A DNA stretch of 64,000 nt from Bradyrhizobium yuanmingense (GCF_029167105.1 NZ_JARFML010000032.1:26840-90839); one strand, 5' to 3'; numbered from the stretch's first letter, positions 1-8,988 are shown. Translations and numbers: made by a program. Notes: generated from the sequence alone by a model not told the origin.

Positions 1-1
1 T

Positions 2-2359
2 GCCCTCTTTGCAGGCCGCGATCGGGATATACGCCGCTGCGGTGCCAAATTGGCCGACCGCAGCACACGAATTCTGATTCTTCATGGGCTCACAGGTTGC
101 GGTAAATCTTCATTCCTGCGTGCCGGTATCATCCCGTTCCTCGAACAAGACGATACCCGATTGGCGTTCGCACGGAGAGGCAAGAGCCGTGACGTGTTTA
201 TCAGTTGTACCGCGGATCCCCTGGCTAAGCTTGCGAACGCCATATTCGAATTCACATCGAACGAGATCAGCGTCGAAACGCCGGCAGGTTCGCGGACATT
301 GAACCTACGCTCGGCGCTCCCTAATCCCGAAGAGAAGGACGCCGCTGCCTTCGTTCGCGCCGCGAGCCGCCAACCGCGCACGCTTCTGGAAGTGCTGGAA
401 CGGCTCAGCCTTATCGTTCCCGAAACGCTTGTCTTGATCGTCGATCAGGGTGAGGAGATCCTCACGCTGACCAATCCGGCGCTTGACTCACCACAAAGGA
501 ACTTGTTCTTCGAATTCCTGTCCGAATTCTCGCTGGCGCAATTTGCGATGAAGGTGCTCGTGTCGCTGCGCACGGAATATCTTGGTCGGTTTGTGTCACA
601 TCTGCCCCTTGGCCTAACGGGATCGGCTATCGGTGACTACTATCTCAGCGAATTGGACAAGACACAGATCAAAGAAGCGCTGATTCGCCCCTCGGAGCAG
701 TATGGCTTTTCGATCGAAGATGGCGTCGTCGATGCAGCCATCGATCAACTGAGCCACGCGCCGCTCGGGCGACTCGGCGCACTGCAGATCGCTTTCAATG
801 AACTCTACGAGCTCATGCGTTCGCGCGCTGCCAACATCATCACTCGCGCCGATCTGGCCGAACTCGGAGACGTCGAAGGATCAATCGAGCGTTTTGTCCA
901 GAAAGCGCTCTATAAGCAAGGAACAGCCTCTGGCCTCTCGCCGGTAGCCGCGGAGCAAGAAGCGAGCCGATGGAAAGAGGTGCTTTGCGAGTTAATCCGC
1001 CGTCAGCCGGACGGCACCGTGACGACGGACATCAAGGCCGTCTCCGAACTCAGGGAGCGCCTCGCAAGCTCACTGCTGGACTTCGAACGCACAACGGCGA
1101 GCCTACTCGCCGCAGGCTTGCTGAAGCCGATCAATGTGGTCGACGGTTTCGGCAATCTCGTGCCCTGCTTTGGAATCGGCCACGACACCGTCGGCTTGGT
1201 GCTGTGGAACTGGAAGTCTCGGCGCGAGCAGACGAGATCGTCCTCTCCCGTTCTTTCCCAGCACGTGGAGTTCGAGGAAGCGCCGTCACTGCCAGGCAAA
1301 GACATAGCGGTGTGCCTCTCGGGAGGAGGCTACCGGGCAATGTTGTTCGGTGTCGGCGCCGTATGGCGGCTGAACGAACTTGGATATCTCACGCAGGTCG
1401 GGCGCTTCTCGGGTGTCGCCGGCGGCGCGGTCGTAGCGGGCTTTCTAGGTATGCGCTGGAAGGATCTTAGCTTTGACAGCCGGGGTGTCGCCAGCAACTT
1501 CGCCGACATGATTGTCAATCCGCTGCTTGAGTTTGCCGATTACAACATTGACGTTAGCGCGATCCTGCTCGGTCTGACAACGCCCTGGTCGAACGCGGCG
1601 GATCTCATGGCGGACAAGTTGCAGGTCCTGTTCGGAAATCAGACGCTTCAGGATCTTCCGGACGAGCCCATCGTGGTCTTGAGCGCGACAAATCTACAAC
1701 GCGTCTCGCTCTTCCGCTTTTCCAAAGCCTATATGGGCGACATCAACACCGGCCTGATCCGCACCCCCAAAGTGAAGCTCGCTACTGCGGTGGCGGCATC
1801 CAATGCGCTTCCCCCCGTGCTTTCGCCTCTTATTCTAAAATTGGAGAATGCTAAATGGGAGCCATCAGAGACGAAGGACGCCCGCTTCCGCGAACGCGTC
1901 TATCTGGCGACGGGCAGTATCATCGACAACCTGGGGCTCGAAGCAGCCTGGCGGCGCCATCAAACCATCTTCATCTGCGATGGCGCGGTGGAGTCTGCCG
2001 ACGACCCAGAGCCGGACACGGACTGGGCCAGACAGTCCATCCGCACGGTCGAAGTGATCGATCATCAATTGCGTAGCCTACGACGACGGCAGGTCATCGA
2101 TGCATTCCTGTCGCAAACAAGGAACGGCGCCTATTGGTCCATTCGCAACATCGCTGAGTACGGCGAAGGCTTCGACGCTAAGCGCGCCGCCCACCTCGCC
2201 GCATTGCCCACGCGCTTCGCGAAGGTAGATGCGGTAGACAAGTTCGACCTGATCAATCTCGGTTATTTGATCTGCGATAGCGCGCTCGCCGATCAATTCG
2301 AAAGAAAGCCCCGCACCCAGGCATTGCGGCTGCCTTATCCAAGGCCGACGGCGGCCTGA
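2..2359 (+). CDS. nSTAND NTPase fused to a degenerate patatin-like domain (5' partial)
   Basis: The frame is open to the left edge, and the codons before the TTG at 50 read ALFAGRDRDI, the usual lead-in to an nSTAND NTPase, so the gene starts outside the window. Counting from codon 50: Walker A GLTGCGKSS is at residues 13-21, Walker B/sensor VDQGEE at about 131-136, then an alpha-helical region to about residue 400. The last 350 residues are patatin-like: oxyanion-hole GGGYRA at 425-430 and DNLGL at 626-630. The nucleophile motif GxSxG reads GVAGG (Ala457) and the Asp motif DGG reads TGS (621-623), so both dyad residues are absent. nSTAND proteins are signal-transduction ATPases often linked to immunity; patatins are lipases. 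This one probably binds rather than cleaves lipid, or is a decayed enzyme. The fusion is clear; the function is inferred. Confidence 0.85.
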   Translation, partial: ALFAGRDRDIRRCGAKLADRSTRILILHGLTGCGKSSFLRAGIIPFLEQDDTRLAFARRGKSRDVFISCTADPLAKLANAIFEFTSNEISVETPAGSRTLNLRSALPNPEEKDAAAFVRAASRQPRTLLEVLERLSLIVPETLVLIVDQGEEILTLTNPALDSPQRNLFFEFLSEFSLAQFAMKVLVSLRTEYLGRFVSHLPLGLTGSAIGDYYLSELDKTQIKEALIRPSEQYGFSIEDGVVDAAIDQLSHAPLGRLGALQIAFNELYELMRSRAANIITRADLAELGDVEGSIERFVQKALYKQGTASGLSPVAAEQEASRWKEVLCELIRRQPDGTVTTDIKAVSELRERLASSLLDFERTTASLLAAGLLKPINVVDGFGNLVPCFGIGHDTVGLVLWNWKSRREQTRSSSPVLSQHVEFEEAPSLPGKDIAVCLSGGGYRAMLFGVGAVWRLNELGYLTQVGRFSGVAGGAVVAGFLGMRWKDLSFDSRGVASNFADMIVNPLLEFADYNIDVSAILLGLTTPWSNAADLMADKLQVLFGNQTLQDLPDEPIVVLSATNLQRVSLFRFSKAYMGDINTGLIRTPKVKLATAVAASNALPPVLSPLILKLENAKWEPSETKDARFRERVYLATGSIIDNLGLEAAWRRHQTIFICDGAVESADDPEPDTDWARQSIRTVEVIDHQLRSLRRRQVIDAFLSQTRNGAYWSIRNIAEYGEGFDAKRAAHLAALPTRFAKVDAVDKFDLINLGYLICDSALADQFERKPRTQALRLPYPRPTAA

Positions 2360-2402
2360 TCGTTAGAAACGTAGGCATCTTGGGCGCGGCAATCGATACC
2401 TA

Positions 2403-3827
2403 CTAGTAGGCCGGCACGATCTTGCCGGGGTTGAAGATGTTGAGCGGATCGAGCGCCTGCTTCAGGGCCCGCATCGCATCGAGCGCCTCGGGGCCGAGCT
2501 CGGCCTTCAGATATTTCTGCTTGCCCTGGCCGATGCCGTGCTCGCCGGTGCAGGTGCCGTCCATCGCCTGCGCACGTTCGACCAGGCGATGCATGAACTC
2601 CTCGCCCCGCGCCATCTCCTCGGCATCATTGGTGTCGCAGACCAGCGAGCAGTGGAAATTGCCGTCACCGACATGGCCGACGATCGGCGACAGCAAATTG
2701 AGCCGTTTGAGATCCTCCTCGGTCTCGCTGACGCAGTCGGCGAGCCGCGAGATCGGCACGCAGACGTCGGTCGCGACCACGCCGATGCTGTCGCCGGGCC
2801 GCAGCGCCTTCACCGACCAATAGGCATCGTGCCGCGCCTGCCACAGCCTGGTGCGGTCCTCCGGCTTGGTGGTCCAGGAAAAATCCCCGCCGCCGCATTC
2901 CCTCGCGATCTCGCCGAAGGCCTTGGATTGCTCGGCGACCTCGATCTCGCTGCCGTGGAATTCCATCAGCAGCAGCGGCGTCTCCGGTAGCGTCAGCTTC
3001 GAATAGGCGTTGCAGGCCTTGACCTGCGCGGCATTGAGCAGCTCGATGCGCGCAACGGGAATGCCGGTCTGGATCGCCAGGATCACGGCCTGGCAGGCGC
3101 CGTGCACGGTCTCGAACGACACCGCACCGGCCGCGATCGTCTCGGGGATGCCGCGCAGGCGGATGGTCAATTCGGAGATGATGCCGAGCGTGCCCTCGGC
3201 GCCGACGAACAGATGCGTGAGGTCGTAGCCGGCCGAGGATTTCTTTGCGCGCGTGCCCGTCGTGATGATCTCGCCGTCGCCGCGCACCACCTTCAGCGCC
3301 AGCACGCTGTCGCGCATGGTGCCGTAGCGCACCGCATTGGTGCCGGAGGCGCGGGTCGAGGCCATGCCGCCGAGCGAGGCATCCGCGCCGGGATCGATCG
3401 GGAAGAACAGGCCCTGGTCGCGCAGATGCTCGTTGAGCGCCTTGCGGGTGACGCCGGGCTCGATCACGCAGTCGAGGTCCTCGGCATGCACCGCGAGCAC
3501 CTTGTTCATGTCGCGCAGGTCGATCGAGATGCCGCCGGCGGGCGCGTTGACCTGCCCTTCCAGCGAGGTGCCGGTGCCGAAGGGAATGACGGGCACGCGA
3601 TGTCTCGCGCAGATCCGCACCGCGTCCTGGATGTCGGCGGTCTCCTGCGCCATCACCACGCCGTCGGGCGGCTGGTTGGGAATCCAGGTGGTGGTATGGC
3701 CGTGCTGCTCGCGCACGGCCTGCGAGGTGATCAGGCGGTTGCCGAAGCGCGCGGCAAGCTGCTCCAGCGCGCTCCCGAGGGCTTTCGGCTCCGGCCGCGG
3801 CGGATTATTGGTGATGGTCGTACCCAC
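2403..3827 (-). CDS. FAD-linked oxidase, D-lactate dehydrogenase (cytochrome)-like
   Basis: 474 residues. Oxidises a D-2-hydroxy acid (D-lactate or similar) to the keto acid using FAD; electrons probably go to a cytochrome or quinone. The N-terminal half is a PCMH-type FAD domain with PFGTGTSLEG and PGADASLGGM motifs. The C-terminal half is the GlcD/LDHD cap with VGHVGDGNFH and the closing CTGEHGIGQGKQKY motif. I chose the GTG at 3827 because GGGAGG lies 6-7 bases upstream; a TTG 33 bases further up has no such site. It is divergent from the thioesterase gene, 87 bp away. Glycolate oxidase subunit GlcD is the main alternative, but no glcE or glcF gene is next to it. Confidence 0.88.
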   Translation of the reverse strand: MGTTITNNPPRPEPKALGSALEQLAARFGNRLITSQAVREQHGHTTTWIPNQPPDGVVMAQETADIQDAVRICARHRVPVIPFGTGTSLEGQVNAPAGGISIDLRDMNKVLAVHAEDLDCVIEPGVTRKALNEHLRDQGLFFPIDPGADASLGGMASTRASGTNAVRYGTMRDSVLALKVVRGDGEIITTGTRAKKSSAGYDLTHLFVGAEGTLGIISELTIRLRGIPETIAAGAVSFETVHGACQAVILAIQTGIPVARIELLNAAQVKACNAYSKLTLPETPLLLMEFHGSEIEVAEQSKAFGEIARECGGGDFSWTTKPEDRTRLWQARHDAYWSVKALRPGDSIGVVATDVCVPISRLADCVSETEEDLKRLNLLSPIVGHVGDGNFHCSLVCDTNDAEEMARGEEFMHRLVERAQAMDGTCTGEHGIGQGKQKYLKAELGPEALDAMRALKQALDPLNIFNPGKIVPAY

Positions 3828-3914
3828 GGAATTCCTCCCGACGAGAAGAGACCGTGGCAAAGGACATTAAGCCGGTCAAGTCAAGCGACCGGACGCATAG
3901 CTTGGGAAGGAAAC

Positions 3915-4421
3915 ATGCCGGAGACTGCCGCCACAGCGCCCGATGCGGGGCCGTTCCGCTCCTCGATCATGCAGGTCGAGCCGCAATGGATCGACTATAA
4001 CGGCCATCTCAACATGGCCTATTACAACGTGATGTTCGACCGCGCGATCGACGAGTTCTGGCTCGAGCTCGGGATTGGCCCGGTCTACAAGACAGAGCGC
4101 CACGGCTCGACCTTCACCGCCGAATGCCACGTGCGCTATTTGCGAGAGATCCATCTCGGCGATCCCGTGCAAATCCTGGTGTGGCTGCTGAACGCCGACG
4201 ACAAGCGGCTGCACACATTCGAGGAGATGCGGCACGGCACCGAGGGCTGGCTGTCGGCGACGTCCGAGAACATGTCGCTGCACATGGACATGAAGGCGCG
4301 CCGCGTCGCGCCTTTTCCGACCGACATCCAGCAACGCATTGCCGGGGTCGCCAAGTCCCACAGCGCCTTGACGCGGCCCGAGGGCATCGGCCGCAGCGTG
4401 ACGATGCCCTCGAAGCGTTAG
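3915..4421 (+). CDS. Hotdog-fold acyl-CoA thioesterase family protein
   Basis: 168 residues, one hotdog domain. The DYNGHLNMAYYNVMFDRA segment near residue 25 is the 4HBT-type active-site helix start of the thioesterase family that includes the domain fused to L-carnitine dehydrogenase. It probably hydrolyses a short acyl-CoA thioester, and the substrate cannot be read from sequence. The ATG at 3915 follows GGGAAGG closely. An open frame runs far upstream, but that part is antisense to the dehydrogenase gene and is not coding. No carnitine genes lie nearby. Confidence 0.82.
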   Translation: MPETAATAPDAGPFRSSIMQVEPQWIDYNGHLNMAYYNVMFDRAIDEFWLELGIGPVYKTERHGSTFTAECHVRYLREIHLGDPVQILVWLLNADDKRLHTFEEMRHGTEGWLSATSENMSLHMDMKARRVAPFPTDIQQRIAGVAKSHSALTRPEGIGRSVTMPSKR

Positions 4422-4437
4422 TGCATGATCCGGCGCA

Positions 4438-4611
4438 CTATATCCTGTTGCGGCCGCGCACGAGGCCGAAGACGGCCGAGACCAGGAACAGAACAACCGC
4501 GATGAAGAAGATGATCTTGGCGATCTCGATCGAAGCGCCGGCGACGCCGCCGAAGCCCAGGATGCCGGCGATCAATGCGATAACCAGAAACGTCACAACC
4601 CAGCCTAGCAT
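4438..4611 (-). CDS. DUF1328 small membrane protein (YtjA family)
   Basis: 57 residues, almost entirely two hydrophobic helices. It begins MLGWVVTFLVIALIAG, continues with a Gly-rich turn (ILGFGGVAGAS) and a second helix (IIFFIAVVLFLVSAVFG), and ends with a basic RGRNRI tail. This pattern and length match the DUF1328/YtjA family of inner-membrane proteins, whose function is unknown. The start ATG at 4611 has GAGGG about 8 bases upstream. It is convergent with the thioesterase gene, 16 bp from its stop. Confidence 0.85.
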   Translation of the reverse strand: MLGWVVTFLVIALIAGILGFGGVAGASIEIAKIIFFIAVVLFLVSAVFGLVRGRNRI

Positions 4612-4838
4612 GGTCAAACCCTCGTCTTGATGTTGTCTGCGATCGACGCGGCTGGCCGCGCCACCTGTCCTGACAATCTCGACGCGGGAACGATAGTTCC
4701 GGTCCCGACCGGAGCGAAATTCGCAGGCTCAGCTGGAACAAATCGGCCTGCCGCGCACGTGGAAAACCCGGTCCGGCGCCCCATATAGGCACCAATCCCT
4801 GTTAAGAAGGCTCCCTTCCACCACCCCGCGGTGCCATC

Positions 4839-7421
4839 GTGGGGCCGATGATTCGCATGACCGAGCCGAGCAAGATCACAGCCGTACCCGACCACCAGCC
4901 CGCAGCCGGCGGCATCGCCGCGCGTGCGCGCGCCTCAGTGGGCCCGAAATATCTCGCCGGGCTCAATCCGGAGCAGCGCGAGGCGGTGGAAACGCTGGAT
5001 GGCCCGGTCCTGGTGCTGGCCGGCGCCGGCACCGGCAAGACCCGCGTCCTGACCACGCGCATCGCCCACATTCTGAGCCAGGGCCGCGCCCGCCCAGCCG
5101 AGATCCTGTCGGTGACCTTCACCAACAAGGCCGCGCGCGAGATGAAGCACCGGCTCGGCCAGATGCTCGGCCACGCCGTCGAAGGCATGCCATGGCTCGG
5201 CACCTTCCACTCCATCGGCGGCCGCATCCTGCGCATCCATGCCGAGCTGGCGCAGCTCAAGTCGAACTTCACCGTGCTCGACGTCGACGACCAGGTCCGG
5301 CTGCTCAAGCAGCTGCTGCAGGCCGAGAACATCGACGAGAAGCGCTGGCCGGCGCGGATGCTGGCCGGCCTGATCGACGGCTGGAAGAACCGCGGCCTGA
5401 TGCCTTCACAGGTACCGTCGGGCGAGGCCGCGATGTTCGCCAACGGCAAGGGCGGCAAGCTCTATGCGAGCTATCAGGAGCGGCTGAAGATCCTGAACGC
5501 AGCCGATTTCGGCGATCTCCTGCTGGAGAACATCCGCATCTTCCGCGAGCACCCGGATATTCTCAGGCAGTACCAGCAGCGCTTCAAGTTCATCCTGGTC
5601 GACGAGTACCAGGATACGAACGTCGCGCAATATCTGTGGCTGCGGCTCTTGTCGCAGGCGCCTTCTTCCAGCTCGTCATTGCCGGGCTCGACCCGGCAAT
5701 CCATCGCTTCTTCAGAAGAGGGATCACCGGGTCTCGACGCTTCGCGTCGGCCCGTTGATGACGAGAATGATCATGTTGCGCTGCCCGCTGCGAACGAAAG
5801 GCCCCCCACCAAAAACATCTGCTGCGTCGGTGACGACGACCAGTCGATCTATGGCTGGCGCGGCGCCGAGGTCGACAACATCCTGCGCTTCGAGCACGAT
5901 TTCCCGGGCGCCAAGGTCATTCGCCTGGAGCGCAACTATCGCTCGACGGGTCACATCCTCGCCGCCGCCTCGCACCTGATCGCGCACAATGAAGGCCGGC
6001 TCGGCAAGACGCTGCGCACCGAGGACCAGGACGGCGAGAAGGTCACCGTCACGGGCTCCTGGGATTCGGAAGAGGAAGCCCGCGGCATCGGCGAGGAGAT
6101 CGAGCAGCTGCAGCGCCAGGGCGAGAAGCTCAACGAGATCGCCATTCTCGTGCGCGCCTCCTACCAGATGCGCGAGTTCGAAGACCGCTTCGTCACGCTG
6201 GGCCTGCCCTATCGCGTCATCGGCGGTCCGCGCTTCTACGAGCGCGCCGAGATCCGCGACGCGCTGGCCTATTTGCGCGTCATCAATTCGCCGGCCGACG
6301 ATCTCGCCTTCGAGCGTATCGTCAATACGCCGAAGCGCGGGCTCGGCGACGCCACCGTGCAGAAGCTGCACGACCACGCCCGCAAGCGCCGCATTCCCCT
6401 GTTCGAGGCGGCGCGCGCCGTGGTCGAGACCGACGAGCTGAAGCCGAAGGCGCGCGGCTCGCTTCGCGATCTCGTCGCGCAGTTCGACCGCTGGCGTGCC
6501 CAGCGCGAGGTCACCGCGCACACCGATCTCGCCCAGATCGTGCTCGACGAGAGCGGCTATACCGAGATGTGGCAGAAGGATCGCTCGGCGGATGCCGCGG
6601 GTCGGCTGGAGAACCTGAAAGAGCTGGTGCGCTCGATGGAGGAGTTCGAGAACCTGCAAGGGTTCCTGGAGCACATCTCGCTGGTGATGGACCGCGAGGG
6701 TGGCGCCGAGGACGACGCGGTGTCGCTGATGACGCTGCATTCGGCCAAGGGGCTCGAATTCGACAACGTGTTCCTGCCGGGCTGGGAGGAAGGCCTGTTC
6801 CCGAGCCAGCGCACCTTGGACGAACAGGGCCGCGCCGGCCTGGAAGAAGAGCGCCGGCTCGGCCATGTCGGCCTGACCCGCGCCCGCCGCCGTGCAAAGA
6901 TCTATTTCGCGACCAATCGCCGGATCCATGGCACCTGGTCGACCACGATCCCGTCGCGCTTCCTCGACGAATTGCCGGCGGCCAATGTCGAGATCACCGA
7001 ATCCAAGGGCGGCTCCGGATGGGGCGGCAGCGGCGGCTACGGCGCCTCGCGCTTCGACGACATGGAGGCGTTCGGCTCCAGCTATTCGACCCCGGGCTGG
7101 CAGCGCGCGCAGGCGAACCGGAATCGCGGCGGCGGCCGAAGCGGCGGCTTCGAGGAAGAGGCCGCAGCGTTCTCGTCCGCCTCGTCATCCGGCCCCGATT
7201 TCGGCAGCTTCGCCTCGCGCCGGCGCGGGCCCTTGACGATTGAAGGCGAGCTGGTCGCCAAATCGACCGGCACGACGTCCGAATTCTCGCTGGAAGACCG
7301 CGTCTTCCACCAGAAATTCGGCTATGGCCGCGTCACCAAGATCGACGGCAACAAGCTCACCATCGCCTTCGACAAGGCCGGCGAGAAGAAGGTCGTGGAC
7401 AGTTTTGTGCAGCGGGCGTGA
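4839..7421 (+). CDS. uvrD: UvrD/PcrA-type superfamily 1A DNA helicase with in-frame repeat insert
   Basis: 860 residues from a GTG at 4839; ATGs at codons 4 and 7 are equally possible starts. A 3'-5' ATP-dependent helicase for nucleotide-excision and mismatch repair. Walker A AGAGTGKT is at 61-68, DEYQDT at 255-260, GDDDQSIYGWRGA from 331, and VGLTRARRRA further on. A Gly-rich linker leads to a C-terminal Tudor-like domain (HQKFGYGRV) of the type that binds RNA polymerase in PcrA. About 50 residues more than usual separate motif II from motif III. Most of them (about 279-309) are encoded by a 90-bp palindromic repeat described separately. All catalytic motifs are intact, so the enzyme is probably active. 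Confidence 0.95.
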   Translation: MGPMIRMTEPSKITAVPDHQPAAGGIAARARASVGPKYLAGLNPEQREAVETLDGPVLVLAGAGTGKTRVLTTRIAHILSQGRARPAEILSVTFTNKAAREMKHRLGQMLGHAVEGMPWLGTFHSIGGRILRIHAELAQLKSNFTVLDVDDQVRLLKQLLQAENIDEKRWPARMLAGLIDGWKNRGLMPSQVPSGEAAMFANGKGGKLYASYQERLKILNAADFGDLLLENIRIFREHPDILRQYQQRFKFILVDEYQDTNVAQYLWLRLLSQAPSSSSSLPGSTRQSIASSEEGSPGLDASRRPVDDENDHVALPAANERPPTKNICCVGDDDQSIYGWRGAEVDNILRFEHDFPGAKVIRLERNYRSTGHILAAASHLIAHNEGRLGKTLRTEDQDGEKVTVTGSWDSEEEARGIGEEIEQLQRQGEKLNEIAILVRASYQMREFEDRFVTLGLPYRVIGGPRFYERAEIRDALAYLRVINSPADDLAFERIVNTPKRGLGDATVQKLHDHARKRRIPLFEAARAVVETDELKPKARGSLRDLVAQFDRWRAQREVTAHTDLAQIVLDESGYTEMWQKDRSADAAGRLENLKELVRSMEEFENLQGFLEHISLVMDREGGAEDDAVSLMTLHSAKGLEFDNVFLPGWEEGLFPSQRTLDEQGRAGLEEERRLGHVGLTRARRRAKIYFATNRRIHGTWSTTIPSRFLDELPAANVEITESKGGSGWGGSGGYGASRFDDMEAFGSSYSTPGWQRAQANRNRGGGRSGGFEEEAAAFSSASSSGPDFGSFASRRRGPLTIEGELVAKSTGTTSEFSLEDRVFHQKFGYGRVTKIDGNKLTIAFDKAGEKKVVDSFVQRA
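5674..5763. repeat. Palindromic repeat translated inside uvrD
   Basis: The element begins CGTCATTGCCGGG and ends GATGACG, so its ends are inverted copies. Inside are two hairpins: TTGCCGGG/CCCGGCAA (8-bp stem, left) and CGACGC/GCGTCG (right). It is the family normally found between genes in Bradyrhizobium. Its antisense reading starts MDCRVEPGNDE, a phrase typical of this repeat. At exactly 90 bp it keeps the uvrD frame open and adds 30 codons between helicase motifs II and III. Confidence 0.82.
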
Positions 7422-7429
7422 GGCCCGAT

Positions 7430-7717
7430 ATGCCTCAGTACGTCGCGATCATCGAGAACACCGACCCGGACGAGGCCGTCGGCGTGTGGTTTCCGGACCT
7501 GCCCGGCTGCATCTCCGGCGGCGACGATGTCGACGAAGCCCTTGAGAATGCGCCCGAGGCGCTGGCGCTCTATGCGCAGGAGCTGATCGAGGACGGCCGC
7601 CAGCTGCCCCCGCCGCGGACGCTGGACCAGCTCAAGGCCGATCCGGAGTTTGCCGAGGACCTCAGGAACCATACCATCGCCCTGGTCGACTGGCCGCCCC
7701 TCGCTGAGGCCGAGTGA
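7430..7717 (+). CDS. HicB-family antitoxin-like protein (orphan)
   Basis: 95 residues. The N-terminal half (YVAIIENTDPDEAVGVWFPD then LPGCISGGDDVDEALENA) is the HicB partial RNase H fold: a beta-hairpin with the xFPDLPGC motif followed by an EAL-type helix. HicB proteins neutralise HicA mRNA interferases. No HicA-sized gene lies on either side: uvrD ends 8 bp upstream and a signal-peptide protein starts 88 bp downstream. There is no obvious C-terminal ribbon-helix-helix. It may be a solitary HicB-like protein with another role. The ATG at 7430 is preferred to a GTG 12 bases upstream that overlaps the uvrD stop. Confidence 0.8.
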   Translation: MPQYVAIIENTDPDEAVGVWFPDLPGCISGGDDVDEALENAPEALALYAQELIEDGRQLPPPRTLDQLKADPEFAEDLRNHTIALVDWPPLAEAE

Positions 7718-7805
7718 GGACTGTTCGCCGCACTGCGCAACTCTCGACGGTTCTCCGCCGAACGCCCCTTGACCACCGCGAACTTCCCCGTATCAGATAA
7801 ACCCC

Positions 7806-8222
7806 ATGGTCCGGGGCTCCATCACATTGATCGTGCTGGCATTGGGGATGCCGTCGCTTGCGGCGGCGGAGACCATGAGCTTTGGCGATTCGATCGGCAA
7901 GCTGGCGGCGAGCTGCGGCGCTGAGATCGTCGCCAATTGCCGCGGCGTCAACCCGGATTCCAACCGGCTGAAAGAGTGCCTGTCGCGCAACCGCGACGTG
8001 CTCTCGCCGCAATGCGCGAGCGACTATTTCGGCGTCTTCGACGCCATCCAGAAGCGCGTCGCCGCGCGCGTGACCGTGGCGAATGCCTGCCAGCGCGAAA
8101 TCGTCAAGGTCTGCGGCGGCTCGACCAAGGAGACCAGCAAGTCGGTCCCCTGCCTGGTCTCGACGCCCAAGGGCATCAGCAACAACTGCCTGAGGGCCAT
8201 AGACGACGCGGGGTACCGCTGA
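7806..8222 (+). CDS. Small exported cysteine-rich protein
   Basis: 138 residues. A signal peptide (MVRGSITLIVLALGMPSLAA, cleavage after AAAE) precedes a mature domain with eight cysteines spaced in pairs (SCGAEIVANC, ECLSRNRDVLSPQC, ACQREIVKVC, PCLVSTPKGISNNC). The even number and regular spacing suggest disulfide bonds in the periplasm and resemble Cys-rich-repeat (GLG1-type) modules. The function is unknown. Its TGA overlaps the ATG of the next gene (TGATG), so the two are probably translated together. Confidence 0.72.
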   Translation: MVRGSITLIVLALGMPSLAAAETMSFGDSIGKLAASCGAEIVANCRGVNPDSNRLKECLSRNRDVLSPQCASDYFGVFDAIQKRVAARVTVANACQREIVKVCGGSTKETSKSVPCLVSTPKGISNNCLRAIDDAGYR

Positions 8223-8887
8223 TGCGCGCGACCGGACTCGCCACCTTGGGACTGGGCTTCGCGCTGGGCCTCGCTTTGCTCGCGGGCCCCGCCGCCGCGC
8301 AGACGGCGGCGCCGACCCGCGACGACATCGTCGCGAAGCTGAACCATTTCGAAGAGGCCGCCGAGCTCGATCTGCCCGCGCTGAAGCAGCAGGTGATGGA
8401 GCGCGCCAAGACCAGGATCAAGAACGATCCGGGGCCGGTGAACCGGCCGCTGATCGCGCCGGAGCTCGCCAAGCTGCCCGCCTTCAACGCGCAGATCCAG
8501 TTCGACGCCGACACGCCGATCATCCAGCCGACATCCTACCAGACCGTCGGCCGCATTGCGGACGCGCTGGTTCATGCCTCGCTGCTGCCCTACACCTTCC
8601 TGATCGTCGGCCACGTCGAATCCAATTCGAAGACGCGCGAGGCCAATGCGATCCTGAGCCAGCGGCGGGCCGATGCGATCCGTGACGTCCTGGTGAACAC
8701 CTTCAAGATCTCGACCAAGCGGCTGCATCCGATCGGCCTCGGCGAGGAGCAGTTTCTCGATCGGGCCAAGCCGACCTCCGCCGTCAACGGCCAGTTGCAG
8801 ATCCTGACTTATGCCAAGCTGCCGGAGGAGCCGCGTCCGACCGCAGCCCCTGCGCCTGCGGCGAAAAAGCCCGCCAAGAAGCGCTGA
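8222..8887 (+). CDS. OmpA-family peptidoglycan-associated periplasmic protein
   Basis: 221 residues. A signal peptide (to about AAAQ, residue 27) is followed by a short helical region and an OmpA C-terminal-like domain. That domain contains IQFDADTPIIQP, FLIVGHVESN and LSQRRADAIRDVLV, the beta-alpha-beta core that binds peptidoglycan. The C-terminus is Ala/Pro/Lys-rich (PAAKKPAKKR). It starts inside the stop of the Cys-rich protein gene, so the pair may act together at the cell envelope. The DNA-binding or porin parts of larger OmpA proteins are absent. Confidence 0.82.
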   Translation: MRATGLATLGLGFALGLALLAGPAAAQTAAPTRDDIVAKLNHFEEAAELDLPALKQQVMERAKTRIKNDPGPVNRPLIAPELAKLPAFNAQIQFDADTPIIQPTSYQTVGRIADALVHASLLPYTFLIVGHVESNSKTREANAILSQRRADAIRDVLVNTFKISTKRLHPIGLGEEQFLDRAKPTSAVNGQLQILTYAKLPEEPRPTAAPAPAAKKPAKKR

Positions 8888-8988
8888 GCGAAGGCGGCTC
8901 CGCGGCTGACGGAACCCCTTGAAGTGCGGACTATTTTGCAGCCTGTCCCGGGCGCGCGCAGACGGTTTCACGCGACAAAAGTGCCGGT

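Noticed and set aside
3102..3914. 271-codon extension upstream of the thioesterase
   Set aside because: Antisense to the FAD oxidase gene; the thioesterase begins after GGGAAGG at 3915.
5724..6929. Minus-strand frame opposite uvrD (401 codons)
   Set aside because: Antisense to conserved helicase motifs; arises from the GC-rich codon pattern.
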